Shown: positions 6,802 through 13,076, counted from the stretch's first letter. The stretch is DNA of 22,076 nucleotides from JBQCHF01 sp051954955 (GCA_051954955.1 JBQCHF010000095.1:1-22076), one strand, 5' to 3'. Translations and numbers: made by a program. Notes: generated from the sequence alone by a model not told the origin.

Positions 6802-6842
6802 TGACCGCCTCCCGCCGTGAATTCACGGCGGGAGGCGGTCAA
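6802..6842 (+). mobile_element. Solo right-end palindrome of an IS200/IS605-type element (remnant or MITE)
   Basis: Positions 6802-6841 form a 40-bp perfect palindrome centred on GTGAATTCAC, followed by A to give GGCGGTCAA. IS200/IS605/IS1341 right ends commonly have a GC-rich perfect hairpin followed by GGAGGNNGTCAA, with TCAA as a right cleavage site in the well-studied IS608. The arm here ends GGGAGGCGGTCAA, a close match. No tnpA or tnpB is present, so it is at most a relic or a non-autonomous copy. It also lies between two convergent genes, so it may act today as a bidirectional terminator. The palindrome itself is certain; the IS assignment is inference. Confidence 0.5.
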
Positions 6843-6845
6843 TGG

Positions 6846-6859
6846 TCACGTTAACGTGA
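6846..6859. other. 14-bp perfect palindrome next to the large palindrome
   Basis: TCACGTTAACGTGA is a perfect palindrome 5 bases beyond the 40-bp one and 17 bases before the helicase stop. It could be a protein binding site, the apex of the helicase terminator, or, if the neighbour is an IS605 right end, part of the target DNA into which it inserted. Confidence 0.5.
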
Positions 6860-6875
6860 TCGTTGGCAAGCGGAC

Positions 6876-8501
6876 CTAGGCGGACACCTCGGCCGGGGCC
6901 GACTCCGACGGGCCGTCGGAGCCAGTGTCGGAGCCCGCGCCCTCGCCGGAGCGACCACGACCGCGGCCGCCGCGGCGACGACGTCGCCGAGGGGCGTCGC
7001 CGCCCTCGTCGGATCCCGCAGCGCCGTCGGCCGGCACGGTCCTGCCAGCGGCCTCCGACATGTTGTCGGACACGTCGGCGGCGGCTCCGTCGACCGGTTC
7101 GCCGCTGCGGGTGCGCCGGCGCGAGCGGGACCGGCGAGGGCGCTCGGCGCGCCCGCTGCCGCCCTCCGACGGAGCGTCGGAGCGGTCGCGGGACGGCCTC
7201 CCCTTGGTTGCTGGCTTGGCCTTCTTGCCGGTCTCGCCGAGGTCCTCGACCTGTTCCGCCGACAGCCCGGCGCGGGTGCGCTGGGCCCGGGGGAGGACGC
7301 CGGTGGTGCCGACGGGGATGTCGAGGTCGGTGTAGAGGTGCTCCGACGTCGAGTAGGTCTCGGGGGGCTCGGGGAAGCCAAGGTCCAGAGCCTTGTCGAT
7401 CAGGCCCCAGCGGGGCAGGTCGTCCCAGTCGACGAACGTGACCGCGGTGCCCGAGGCGCCGGCGCGGGCGGTGCGCCCGATCCGGTGCAGGTAGGTCTTC
7501 TCGTCCTCCGGGCACTGGAAGTTGATGACGTGCGTGACGTCCTGCACGTCGATGCCGCGGGCGGCGACGTCGGTGGCCACCAGCACGTCGACCTTGCCGT
7601 TGCGGAACGCGCGCAGCGCCTGCTCGCGGGCGCCCTGGCCGAGGTCCCCGTGCACGGCACCGGCGGCGAACCCGCGCTCGGTGAGGTCGTCGGCCACCTT
7701 GGCCGCGGTGCGCTTGGTGCGGCAGAAGATGATGGTGAGCCCGCGGCCCTCGGACTGCAGGATGCGCGCGGTCATCTCGACCTTGTCCATCGCGTGGGCG
7801 CGGTAGACGACCTGCTTGACGTTGGCCACCGCGGCGCCGGAGTCCTCCGGGTCGGCCGCGCGGATGTGGGTGGGCTGGCGCATGTACTGCCGGGCGAGGG
7901 AGATGACCTGGCCGGGCATGGTGGCCGAGAACAGCATGGTCTGCCGGTTCTCCGGCGTGCGGGCCAGGATGCGCTCGACGTCGGGCAGGAAGCCCAGGTC
8001 GAGCATCTCGTCGGCCTCGTCGAGCACCAGGATCTTCACGTGCGAGAGGTCCAGGTGACCCTGCTGGGCCAGGTCGAGCAGCCGGCCGGGGGTGCCGATG
8101 ACGACCTCGACGCCCTTCTTCAGCGCCTCGACCTGCGGCTCGTAGGCCCGGCCGCCGTAGACGGCGAGGGTGCGCACGCCGCGCAGGCGGCCCGCGGTCT
8201 CGACGTCACCGGTCACCTGGACGCACAGCTCGCGGGTGGGCACGACCACCAGCGCCTGCGGCTTGCCGGGGGCGGCGAGGTCGGCGTAGTCGGGGTCCTT
8301 GGGGGCGACCACCCGCTGCACCGCGGGGATCGCGAAGCCCAGGGTCTTGCCGGTGCCGGTCTTGGCCTGGCCGATGATGTCGCTGCCGGACAGCGCCACC
8401 GGCAGGGTCATCGCCTGGATGGGGAACGGGGTGGTGATGCCGACGGCCTCGAGGGCCTCGACGGTCTGGGGGAGGACCCCCAGCTCACGGAAGCTGGACA
8501 G
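6876..8501 (-). CDS. DEAD-box ATP-dependent RNA helicase (RhlE/CsdA-like), start codon problematic
   Basis: An RNA helicase that unwinds structured RNA, used in ribosome assembly and mRNA turnover. All core motifs are present (numbered from 8501): Q motif F4 and GITTPFPIQ (21-29), motif I AKTGTGKT (46-53), PTREL, TPGRLLDL, DEAD (161-164), SAT (192-194), FCRTK, VATDVAARGID, and HRIGRTAR (339-346). The C-terminal 130 residues are disordered and Arg/Gly/Ser-rich, an RNA-binding tail. The first ATG is at 8411, but that lies after the Q motif. In-frame coding continues to 8501, and a TAA at 8516-8514 closes the frame with no ATG, GTG or TTG between. I therefore give the CTG at 8501, preceded by AAGGCGAGG five bases upstream, as a provisional start; a frameshift or point error is the alternative. 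It diverges from the ferritin-fold gene, as Rv3211 does from Rv3210c. Confidence 0.93.
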   Translation of the reverse strand: MSSFRELGVLPQTVEALEAVGITTPFPIQAMTLPVALSGSDIIGQAKTGTGKTLGFAIPAVQRVVAPKDPDYADLAAPGKPQALVVVPTRELCVQVTGDVETAGRLRGVRTLAVYGGRAYEPQVEALKKGVEVVIGTPGRLLDLAQQGHLDLSHVKILVLDEADEMLDLGFLPDVERILARTPENRQTMLFSATMPGQVISLARQYMRQPTHIRAADPEDSGAAVANVKQVVYRAHAMDKVEMTARILQSEGRGLTIIFCRTKRTAAKVADDLTERGFAAGAVHGDLGQGAREQALRAFRNGKVDVLVATDVAARGIDVQDVTHVINFQCPEDEKTYLHRIGRTARAGASGTAVTFVDWDDLPRWGLIDKALDLGFPEPPETYSTSEHLYTDLDIPVGTTGVLPRAQRTRAGLSAEQVEDLGETGKKAKPATKGRPSRDRSDAPSEGGSGRAERPRRSRSRRRTRSGEPVDGAAADVSDNMSEAAGRTVPADGAAGSDEGGDAPRRRRRRGGRGRGRSGEGAGSDTGSDGPSESAPAEVSA

Positions 8502-8805
8502 GACTGCCTCGCCTTACGGGTCGTCCGCGCGGGCCCGTCGTCTCGAGGGGGCCGGGAGCGTCACGGGTGCGGCCGCGGGAGAGGGCGCACACCGCGTCGC
8601 GTCCGGCGGAGGCGAGCCGCCGACGCGGGGAGCGGTGGAGCCGATCGGGACTCCGACCGGGCATCCTGGTACGCGGCCACTGTACCCGTCCGGGTGGATC
8701 CGACTCCCCGACGCGCGGGCCGCCACGGACCCACGGTCACGGCTCGCCCCCGTCAGCCCGCCCCTGCACACCCGGCCGCCGCACCCGCCTCGCCGGAGGG
8801 TCCGG
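8502..8805. other. Divergent promoter region between helicase and ferritin-fold genes
   Basis: These 304 bases separate two divergently transcribed genes and should contain both promoters. I see a GGTAC (8668-8672)/GTACC (8682-8686) inverted repeat and the good ribosome binding site GGAGGG (8795-8800) for the rightward gene. Frames running through here lack start sites and look composition-driven. I could not place -10/-35 boxes with confidence. Confidence 0.4.
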
Positions 8806-9579
8806 ATGGCTACGCTGCCGGGCATGAGCGAGCCGGAGAGCGCGACCACCCACCAGTCCGCAGCCGACGAGCTGCCCGCCGCGGCCGCTCCCGCCCCCGG
8901 CGACGGCGCGGACCTCGCCGACCCGGAGTACCACGACGCGGTCGTCGACCTGCTCGGGGTGCTGGCGCTGGGCGAGCTGACCGCGTTCGAGCGGCTGGCC
9001 GCGGACGCCTCGCTGGCCCCGACCATCCCGGACAAGGCGGCCCTGGCCGGCATGGCGGTGGCCGAGTTCGGCCACTTCGGGCTGCTGCGGGACCGGCTGC
9101 TGGAGCTGGGCGCGGACCCCGCCACCGCGATGGCGCCGTTCGCGCCCGCGCTCAACACCTTCCACGAGCGCACCGCACCGGCGGACTGGCTCGAGGGCCT
9201 GGTCAAGGCCTACGTCGGCGACGGCATCGCCACCGACTTCTACAAGGAGGTCTCGGCCTACGTCGACCCGCGCACCCGCGAGCTCGTGGTGCAGGTGCTC
9301 GACGACACCGGCCACAGCGGCTTCGTGGTGGACCGGGTGCGCGCCGCCATCGCCGCCGAGCCGCGGGTGGGCGGCCGGCTGGCGCTGTGGGGGCGGCGTC
9401 TGGTCGGCGAGGCGCTCAGCCAGGCCCAGCGGGTGGCCGCCGAGCGCGACGCGCTCTCCTCGCTCCTGGTGGGCGGGGTGGACCGGCCGGGCGCCGACCT
9501 GGCCGAGATCGGCCGGATGTTCGCCCGGCTCACGGAGAACCACACCCGCCGGATGACGACGCTGGGACTGTCGGCCTGA
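8806..9579 (+). CDS. Ferritin-like fold protein (MiaE-like, Rv3210c family)
   Basis: A 257-residue protein of the actinobacterial ferritin-like fold family related to the tRNA hydroxylase MiaE. After a disordered Ala/Pro-rich N-terminus (1-40), a helical bundle shows regularly placed acidic and histidine residues suited to a di-iron site: ELTAFERLA (first helix), AVAEFGHFGLLRDRL (E-x-x-H), GDGIATDFYKEVSAYV, DDTGHSGFVVDRV, and the last helix ENHTRRM. Whether it binds iron or acts on tRNA is unproven for this subfamily. ATG 8806 was preferred over ATG 8824 because GGAGGG lies 5 bases before it. It is convergent with the DUF3107 gene (44-base gap), the same partner as in M. tuberculosis as I recall, so the arrangement looks conserved. 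Confidence 0.88.
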   Translation: MATLPGMSEPESATTHQSAADELPAAAAPAPGDGADLADPEYHDAVVDLLGVLALGELTAFERLAADASLAPTIPDKAALAGMAVAEFGHFGLLRDRLLELGADPATAMAPFAPALNTFHERTAPADWLEGLVKAYVGDGIATDFYKEVSAYVDPRTRELVVQVLDDTGHSGFVVDRVRAAIAAEPRVGGRLALWGRRLVGEALSQAQRVAAERDALSSLLVGGVDRPGADLAEIGRMFARLTENHTRRMTTLGLSA

Positions 9580-9590
9580 GCCAGGCCGAC
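9570..9590. terminator. Hairpin overlapping the ferritin-fold stop codon
   Basis: GTCGGCCTG (9570-9578) pairs perfectly with CAGGCCGAC (9582-9590) across a 3-base AGC loop. The stop codon TGA sits at 9577-9579, inside the stem-loop. It lies between convergent genes, so it may terminate transcription from the left and also partly from the right. Confidence 0.55.
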
Positions 9591-9623
9591 GGCGGCGGGG
9601 GGTCTGGCTACGGCCCCGGTGGC

Positions 9624-9851
9624 TCAGACCGCGCCGAAGCCGACCCGGCGCTCCACCGGCTCGCCGATCTCGACGTAGGCGAGCTTGGCGCTGGGCACCA
9701 GCACCCGACGGCCGCGCTCGTCGACCAGGTCGAGGACGCCCTCGCCGGAGCCGATCGCCGCCTGCACCGCGGCCGTGACCTCGTCCGGGCTCTGGGTGCT
9801 CTCCAGGACGATCTCGCGGGCGGCGTTCTGGACGCCGATCTTGACCTCCAC
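9624..9851 (-). CDS. DUF3107 family small protein (TB9.4/Rv3208A-like)
   Basis: A 75-residue protein beginning (V/M)EVKIGVQNAAREIVLES and containing LDLVDERGRRVLVP and KLAYVEIGEPVERRVGFG, which match my memory of the DUF3107/TB9.4 family of actinobacteria almost motif by motif. TB9.4 was described as a small M. tuberculosis antigen; its molecular role is unknown. The frame is open to 9878, but GTG 9851 is chosen because GAAAGGA stands 8 bases before it and because family members begin at MEVKIG. The gene lies downstream of the TetR gene on the same strand (146-base gap) with its own candidate promoter in the gap. The linkage to a TetR regulator is conserved in M. tuberculosis (Rv3208/Rv3208A). 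Confidence 0.94.
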   Translation of the reverse strand: MEVKIGVQNAAREIVLESTQSPDEVTAAVQAAIGSGEGVLDLVDERGRRVLVPSAKLAYVEIGEPVERRVGFGAV

Positions 9852-9910
9852 GACGTGGGTCCTTTCGTGGTCCGGCACGGGGTGGCGCCCGGGTCAGGGC
9901 GTCGTCGTCA

Positions 9911-9933
9911 GGCTAGTCGAGCAGGGCTCGACA
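9911..9933 (-). promoter_or_regulatory. Candidate promoter and operator of the DUF3107 gene
   Basis: Reading the minus strand, TAGCCT (9916-9911) fits the actinobacterial TANNNT -10 pattern, about 60 bases before the chosen GTG. Immediately upstream, filling the expected -35/-10 spacer, is a 7-3-7 inverted repeat: GTCGAGC and GCTCGAC (9917-9923 and 9927-9933). An operator in that position would let a dimeric regulator block polymerase. The repeat could instead be a terminator for the TetR gene, whose stop is at 9998. Confidence 0.45.
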
Positions 9934-9997
9934 CCTCGCCTCGGCAGGGCCCGCGCACCTACGCCGTGCGCGAACGGGCTGGAGCGCGGTGCTCGCG

Positions 9998-10687
9998 CTA
10001 GGCGGTCGCGCCGGCCTCGGCCACGCTGTCCGTGCGCGGGAAGCCGCGGATGCCCCGCCAGGACAGCGTGCCCACCAGGCGGGCGGCCTCGTCGCGCGGC
10101 ACGGTGCCCTCGGCGGCCAGCCAGTAGCGCGCGGTGACCTGGGCCATGCCGACCAGGCCCATCGCCACGAGCATGGCCTCCTCCGGAGGCAGCCCGGCAT
10201 CCTCGGCGATCAGCTCGCTGATGGCCTCGGCGCAGGCGATGTTCACCTGCTCGACGCGGCCGCGCACGGCCGGCTCGTTGGTGAGGTCGGACTCGAAGAT
10301 CAGCCGGAAGGCCGCTCCCTCGTCGTCCATGAAGCGGTAGTAGGCCTCCACGGTGGCCGCCACCCGCAGCTTGTTGTCCGAGGTGGAGGCCAGCGCCCGC
10401 TTCACCGCTGCCAGCAGCTGCGAGGAGGCCTGGTCCACCAGCGCCAGGTAGAGGTCGAGCTTGCCGGGGAAGTGCTGGTAGAGCACCGGCTTGCTCACGC
10501 CGGCGCGCTCGGCGATGTCGTCCATGGCGGCCGAGTGGTAGCCCTGGGCCACGAAGACCTCCTGCGCCGAGCGCAGCAGCTGGGCGCGCCGGGCCGTGCG
10601 GGGCAGCCGGGTGCGGGCGGCGTCGCCGCGCCCGTCCAGGGCCCGCGCACCGGTGCCGTCGGTCGAGGTGTCCGGCGTGGCCGTCAT
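9998..10687 (-). CDS. TetR family transcriptional regulator (Rv3208-like)
   Basis: A 229-residue TetR regulator. The N-terminal DNA-binding domain spans about residues 30-80: TARRAQLLRSAQEVFVAQGY, then the helix-turn-helix DDIAERAGVSKPVLYQHFPGK (56-76). The remaining helical domain (EAYYRFMDDEGAAFRLIFESDL, AISELIAEDAGLPPEEAMLVAMGLVG) binds an unknown ligand and dimerises. The ATG at 10687 follows GGGGAGGG eight bases upstream, and the preceding frame lacks a comparable site. It is followed on the same strand by DUF3107. The M. tuberculosis counterpart is Rv3208 as I recall. Autoregulation is typical of the family; a palindrome and promoter-like sequence sit about 300 bases upstream. Regulated genes are unknown. 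Confidence 0.93.
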   Translation of the reverse strand: MTATPDTSTDGTGARALDGRGDAARTRLPRTARRAQLLRSAQEVFVAQGYHSAAMDDIAERAGVSKPVLYQHFPGKLDLYLALVDQASSQLLAAVKRALASTSDNKLRVAATVEAYYRFMDDEGAAFRLIFESDLTNEPAVRGRVEQVNIACAEAISELIAEDAGLPPEEAMLVAMGLVGMAQVTARYWLAAEGTVPRDEAARLVGTLSWRGIRGFPRTDSVAEAGATA

Positions 10688-11081
10688 GCCGCCCACCCTC
10701 CCCGCTCGGCGGCGGCCGACGCCTTCACGGCGGGAGCGGCACCGGGGACGGCCCGGTCGCCACCGTGGCGTCCGCTGCCGGGCGCGGTCGCGGGCCACAC
10801 CGGAGTGCTCATGCCGGGCTCCTTGTCGCATCGGGGGCTGCTCGCGGGCTGCTGTGTCGGGTGCGGCGCGGTGCTGCCGGCCCCGCCCGAGCCATCCTGG
10901 CCCGGAGCGGCTGGGCGGAGGGAGGGCGCAGGGCAGGACCGAGGGGCACGACCTCGGGTCCGGCACCCGCTCCGACCCGAGCGAGCATCCTACGCGCGGG
11001 TAACCCGTCGACCCCGGAGCCGCCGGCGGACGGCGCAGTGGGGCGTGATCCCTTCCGCAGCCTCGCCGAGGCGCCGGTGCC
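10688..11081. other. Intergenic region upstream of the TetR gene
   Basis: These 394 bases hold the candidate promoter and palindromes at 10987-11007 and otherwise no gene I can support. If that promoter is used, the TetR transcript has a leader of roughly 290 bases. Frames crossing this stretch are Arg/Pro/Ala-rich and lack ribosome binding sites. Confidence 0.45.
10987..11007 (-). promoter_or_regulatory. Candidate promoter with overlapping palindromes (possible TetR operator)
   Basis: On the minus strand TAGGAT (10992-10987) fits a -10 box, with GTCGAC about 14 bases upstream as a weak -35. Two palindromes overlap the site: CGGGT-A-ACCCG (10997-11007, perfect arms) and TAC-g-CGCG-g-GTA (10991-11002, five of six pairs). 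Short GC-rich palindromes ending in TAC/GTA are typical TetR operators. It lies upstream of the TetR gene, so autoregulation is the simplest reading. Confidence 0.35.
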
Positions 11082-11405
11082 TCAGCGGTAGTCGTCCTCG
11101 TCGAGCGCGACCTCGCGCTCCTGGTCGGCCCGGTCGGCGGCGTTGACGTCGTCGCGCGGTGCGGCGCCTGCTCCCTCGCCCCCCACCCCGTAGCCCTCCT
11201 CGCCGCCGTCGGGAGCGACGTCGAGGTGCTGCTCGATGGCGTCGGCCTCCGGCGCCTCCAGCACCGGGTCCCCGACCCCGCGCGCCCGGCTCAGCGGGTC
11301 CTGCTCGCCACCGGTCGGGCCGGCCGGCGCCCGCTCCTCGGCGACGTCGGCGGGGTCCGCCTCGTACTCGAGGTCGGGTGCGGTGCTGTCGTCGCGCTCG
11401 GTCAC
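11082..11405 (-). CDS. Small acidic protein of unknown function
   Basis: A 107-residue, strongly acidic and probably disordered protein with no cysteine and no hydrophobic segment. It contains EYEADPADVAEE near the N-terminus, PEADAIEQHLDV in the middle and VALDEDDYR at the C-terminus. Short acidic proteins with a repeated EAD-x-x-EQ theme and a DEDDYR-like ending occur, as far as I recall, in other actinomycetes without an assigned function. The GTG at 11405 is preceded by GGAGGAG six bases upstream, a strong ribosome binding site that supports a real gene. It diverges from the 377-residue unknown gene; a TACGGT (11504-11499, minus strand) could be its -10 box. Confidence 0.68.
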   Translation of the reverse strand: MTERDDSTAPDLEYEADPADVAEERAPAGPTGGEQDPLSRARGVGDPVLEAPEADAIEQHLDVAPDGGEEGYGVGGEGAGAAPRDDVNAADRADQEREVALDEDDYR

Positions 11406-11764
11406 GGCGGCCTCCTCCGGTCGGACGTCCTCGGGCTCGGTCCGTGGCGGTCCCGGCGCCGGTAGCGTCCCGGCCCGTCATGGTCCGTCCTGGTCCCCAC
11501 CGTAGCCGCGGTCGACCGCTCGCGGCCGGGGCGAGCAGACCCTTGACCCTCGCCTCGTCCGCCCGCGGCTGCGCCGGCCGGGGGACGTGGTGACCGTCCT
11601 GCCGCAGGTGGGTCGACGTGCTGCCAGACTCGGTCGGCCATCGGCCTGGCGGCGCCGCTTCAGCGGCCGCCGCCACCGGCCGACACACACGGTGCCCCAG
11701 TCCCCGTCCGACCGTTCCCGCTCTCCCACCCTTCTCCCACCTTCCTCCCCGAGCGAGGCCCGCG
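11406..11764. other. Divergent intergenic region
   Basis: This 359-base gap lies between the acidic-protein gene (minus) and the 377-residue gene (plus). It contains possible -10 boxes on both strands (TAGCGT near 11463, plus; TACGGT at 11504-11499, minus) and a TTGACC near 11540 without a good -10 partner. From about 11690 to 11755 the plus strand is pyrimidine-rich, ending in the GCGAGG ribosome binding site. No additional gene is supported. Confidence 0.4.
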
Positions 11765-12898
11765 ATGACCGCCGAACAGCGCGCACTGCTGTCCGCGCTG
11801 CGCGCGGTCCCCGGGGTGGCCGCGGCGGAGCTCGAGGACGACGGTCACCCGGGCGGCGCGGGTGCGCTGCGGCTGCGGCTGGCGCCCGGCGCGGACGAGG
11901 TGGCTGTGGCGGCGGCGGTCAACCGGGTGCTGCGCACCCGGTTCGGGCTGGTCGTCGACGTCGACCGGGTGCAGGTCCTCGACGACCCCGACGACCTCGA
12001 CCTCCCCGCGGAGCCGGTCAGCGAGCCGGACCGCGACGCCGTCGCCGGAAGGGACCGCGGCGATCCCGGTGCCGACCTCCCCGCCGACCCGCCGCGCTGG
12101 CTGGGGCTGGCGGCCGTCGACGACGCCGACGACGCCGCCGATGACGCCGACGCCGACCCCCACGGCCAGCTGGACGACGAGCCCGTCGACGACCCCGAGG
12201 ACACCCGGCGCGGCCTCGCCGAGCGCGAGGCGACCAGGGGTGCGCGGGTTCGCGCCCTGCGGGTCGGCGCCGTCCGTGTCCTTCCGGCATCCGTCCCTGA
12301 TGCTGCCCCGGATGCCACCCCTGGTGCTGCCCCGGATGCCGCCCCGGATGCCGGGCCGGATGCCCGGCCGGCGGTGCTGTCGGCGCGGGGGTCCGAGGCC
12401 CTGCCCTCGGCGCCGAGCGAGCCGTGGCCGGCGGACGGCACCGCGGACGGGCACGAGGTGGAGGAGGCGCCGCGCTACCCCCACGCCGGCACCGGCCTGC
12501 GCCTGGCGCTGCGACGGGTGCAGCTGCGCACCGAGGGCCTGGTCTCGACCGCGGCGGTCACCCTGGGCCTGGACGGGGGCTCGTGGACCGGGGAGGGCGA
12601 GGCGGCCGCCACGCCCACCGCGGTGCAGCGGGCCGTCGCGGTCGCCACCGCCCGCGCGGTGGAGGCGGCCATCGGCGGGGTGGCCCGGGTGGAGGTCGAG
12701 CACGTCGACGTGCCGGTCGCCGGGCGCGAGCGCACCGCCCTGGTCGTGGTGAGCGTCGTGACCGGGGCGGGCGCCGAGCGGCTGTCCGGCGCCTCGGTGG
12801 TGCGCCAGGACGTCCGCCAGGCGGTGGTGCGCGCCACGCTGGCCGCGGTGAACCGCCGGGTGGAGGGCTGGCTGCCGGCCGGCCGGGTCGCCGGCTGA
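11765..12898 (+). CDS. Conserved-looking protein of unknown function upstream of moeZ
   Basis: A 377-residue protein I cannot assign to a named family. Residues 1-75 form a compact-looking domain (TAEQRALLSALRAVPGVAAAEL, then NRVLRTRFGLVVDVDRVQVL), with the alternating pattern of a small alpha/beta fold. Residues 80-150 are an Asp-rich linker. Residues 178-201 are six tetrapeptide repeats of the type PDAA. Residues about 235-377 form a second alpha/beta domain: LRLALRRVQLRTEGLVSTAA, GEGEAAATPTAVQRAVAVATARAVEAAI, ALVVVSVVTGAGAERLSGASVV, and VRQAVVRATLAAVNRRVEGWLP. The last domain resembles proteins annotated hypothetical in related actinomycetes, as I recall. ATG 11765 is preceded by GCGAGG six bases upstream. 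There is no signal peptide. Its position before moeZ, with its own gap, does not reveal a role. Confidence 0.78.
   Translation: MTAEQRALLSALRAVPGVAAAELEDDGHPGGAGALRLRLAPGADEVAVAAAVNRVLRTRFGLVVDVDRVQVLDDPDDLDLPAEPVSEPDRDAVAGRDRGDPGADLPADPPRWLGLAAVDDADDAADDADADPHGQLDDEPVDDPEDTRRGLAEREATRGARVRALRVGAVRVLPASVPDAAPDATPGAAPDAAPDAGPDARPAVLSARGSEALPSAPSEPWPADGTADGHEVEEAPRYPHAGTGLRLALRRVQLRTEGLVSTAAVTLGLDGGSWTGEGEAAATPTAVQRAVAVATARAVEAAIGGVARVEVEHVDVPVAGRERTALVVVSVVTGAGAERLSGASVVRQDVRQAVVRATLAAVNRRVEGWLPAGRVAG
12296..12367 (+). repeat. Six in-frame 12-bp repeats encoding PDAA-type tetrapeptides
   Basis: Six imperfect 12-bp units, close to CCGGATGCCGCC, encode PDAA, PDAT, PGAA, PDAA, PDAG and PDAR in the linker of the unknown protein. 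The unit length keeps the frame, so copy number could vary without loss of function. Confidence 0.8.
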
Positions 12899-12930
12899 CG
12901 CAGCCTCGGGCCCGGTTCAGGCCCGTCCCG

Positions 12931-13005
12931 TACCCATGGGATGGACCCGTCCATCCGTATCCATGGGATGGACCCGTCCATCCGTGTCCATGGGATGGAC
13001 CCGTC
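12931..13005. repeat. 27-bp tandem repeats with internal dyad symmetry upstream of moeZ
   Basis: Two complete units (12931-12957, 12958-12984) and 21 bases of a third (12985-13005) are nearly identical; each contains CCATGG and the palindromic block GGATGGAC-CC-GTCCATCC. GGATGGAC and GTCCATCC alternate along the array, so several alternative hairpins are possible. The array ends 6 bases before the GGAAT of the candidate SigR-type promoter. The period is nine codons and the frame is that of moeZ, so it would read MGWTRPSVS repeats if translated, but no ribosome binding site precedes it. Confidence 0.9.
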
Positions 13006-13010
13006 GAGCG

Positions 13011-13036
13011 GGAATCCGGGCGCGTCTGGCACGGTT
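13011..13036 (+). promoter_or_regulatory. Candidate SigR/SigH-type promoter of moeZ
   Basis: GGAAT (13011-13015), exactly 18 bases, then GTT (13034-13036): this is the published consensus of the thiol-oxidative stress ECF sigma factors SigR (Streptomyces) and SigH (mycobacteria). Transcription would start near 13043, leaving a leader of about 64 bases. From memory, moeZ orthologues are reported in SigR and SigH regulons, which makes the match more believable than chance. Not tested here. Confidence 0.6.
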
Positions 13037-13052
13037 CTCGACAGCGCACACC

Positions 13053-13076
13053 GGGTGCATCGAACGTGGTGCACCC
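13053..13076 (+). other. Hairpin in the moeZ 5' leader
   Basis: GGGTGCA (13053-13059) pairs perfectly with TGCACCC (13070-13076) around a 10-base loop, about 30 bases before the moeZ ATG and inside the leader predicted from the candidate promoter. It may stabilise the leader; it does not cover the GGAAGG ribosome binding site. Confidence 0.45.

Noticed and set aside
6483..6842. 119-residue minus-strand protein between the palindrome and 6483
   Set aside because: Its start lies inside the palindrome, it has no ribosome binding site, and apart from one hydrophobic stretch it shows no family features. Kept only as a low-interest finding.
12931..13005. CRISPR array
   Set aside because: The 27-bp units are directly adjacent with no spacers, number fewer than three full copies, and no cas genes are present.
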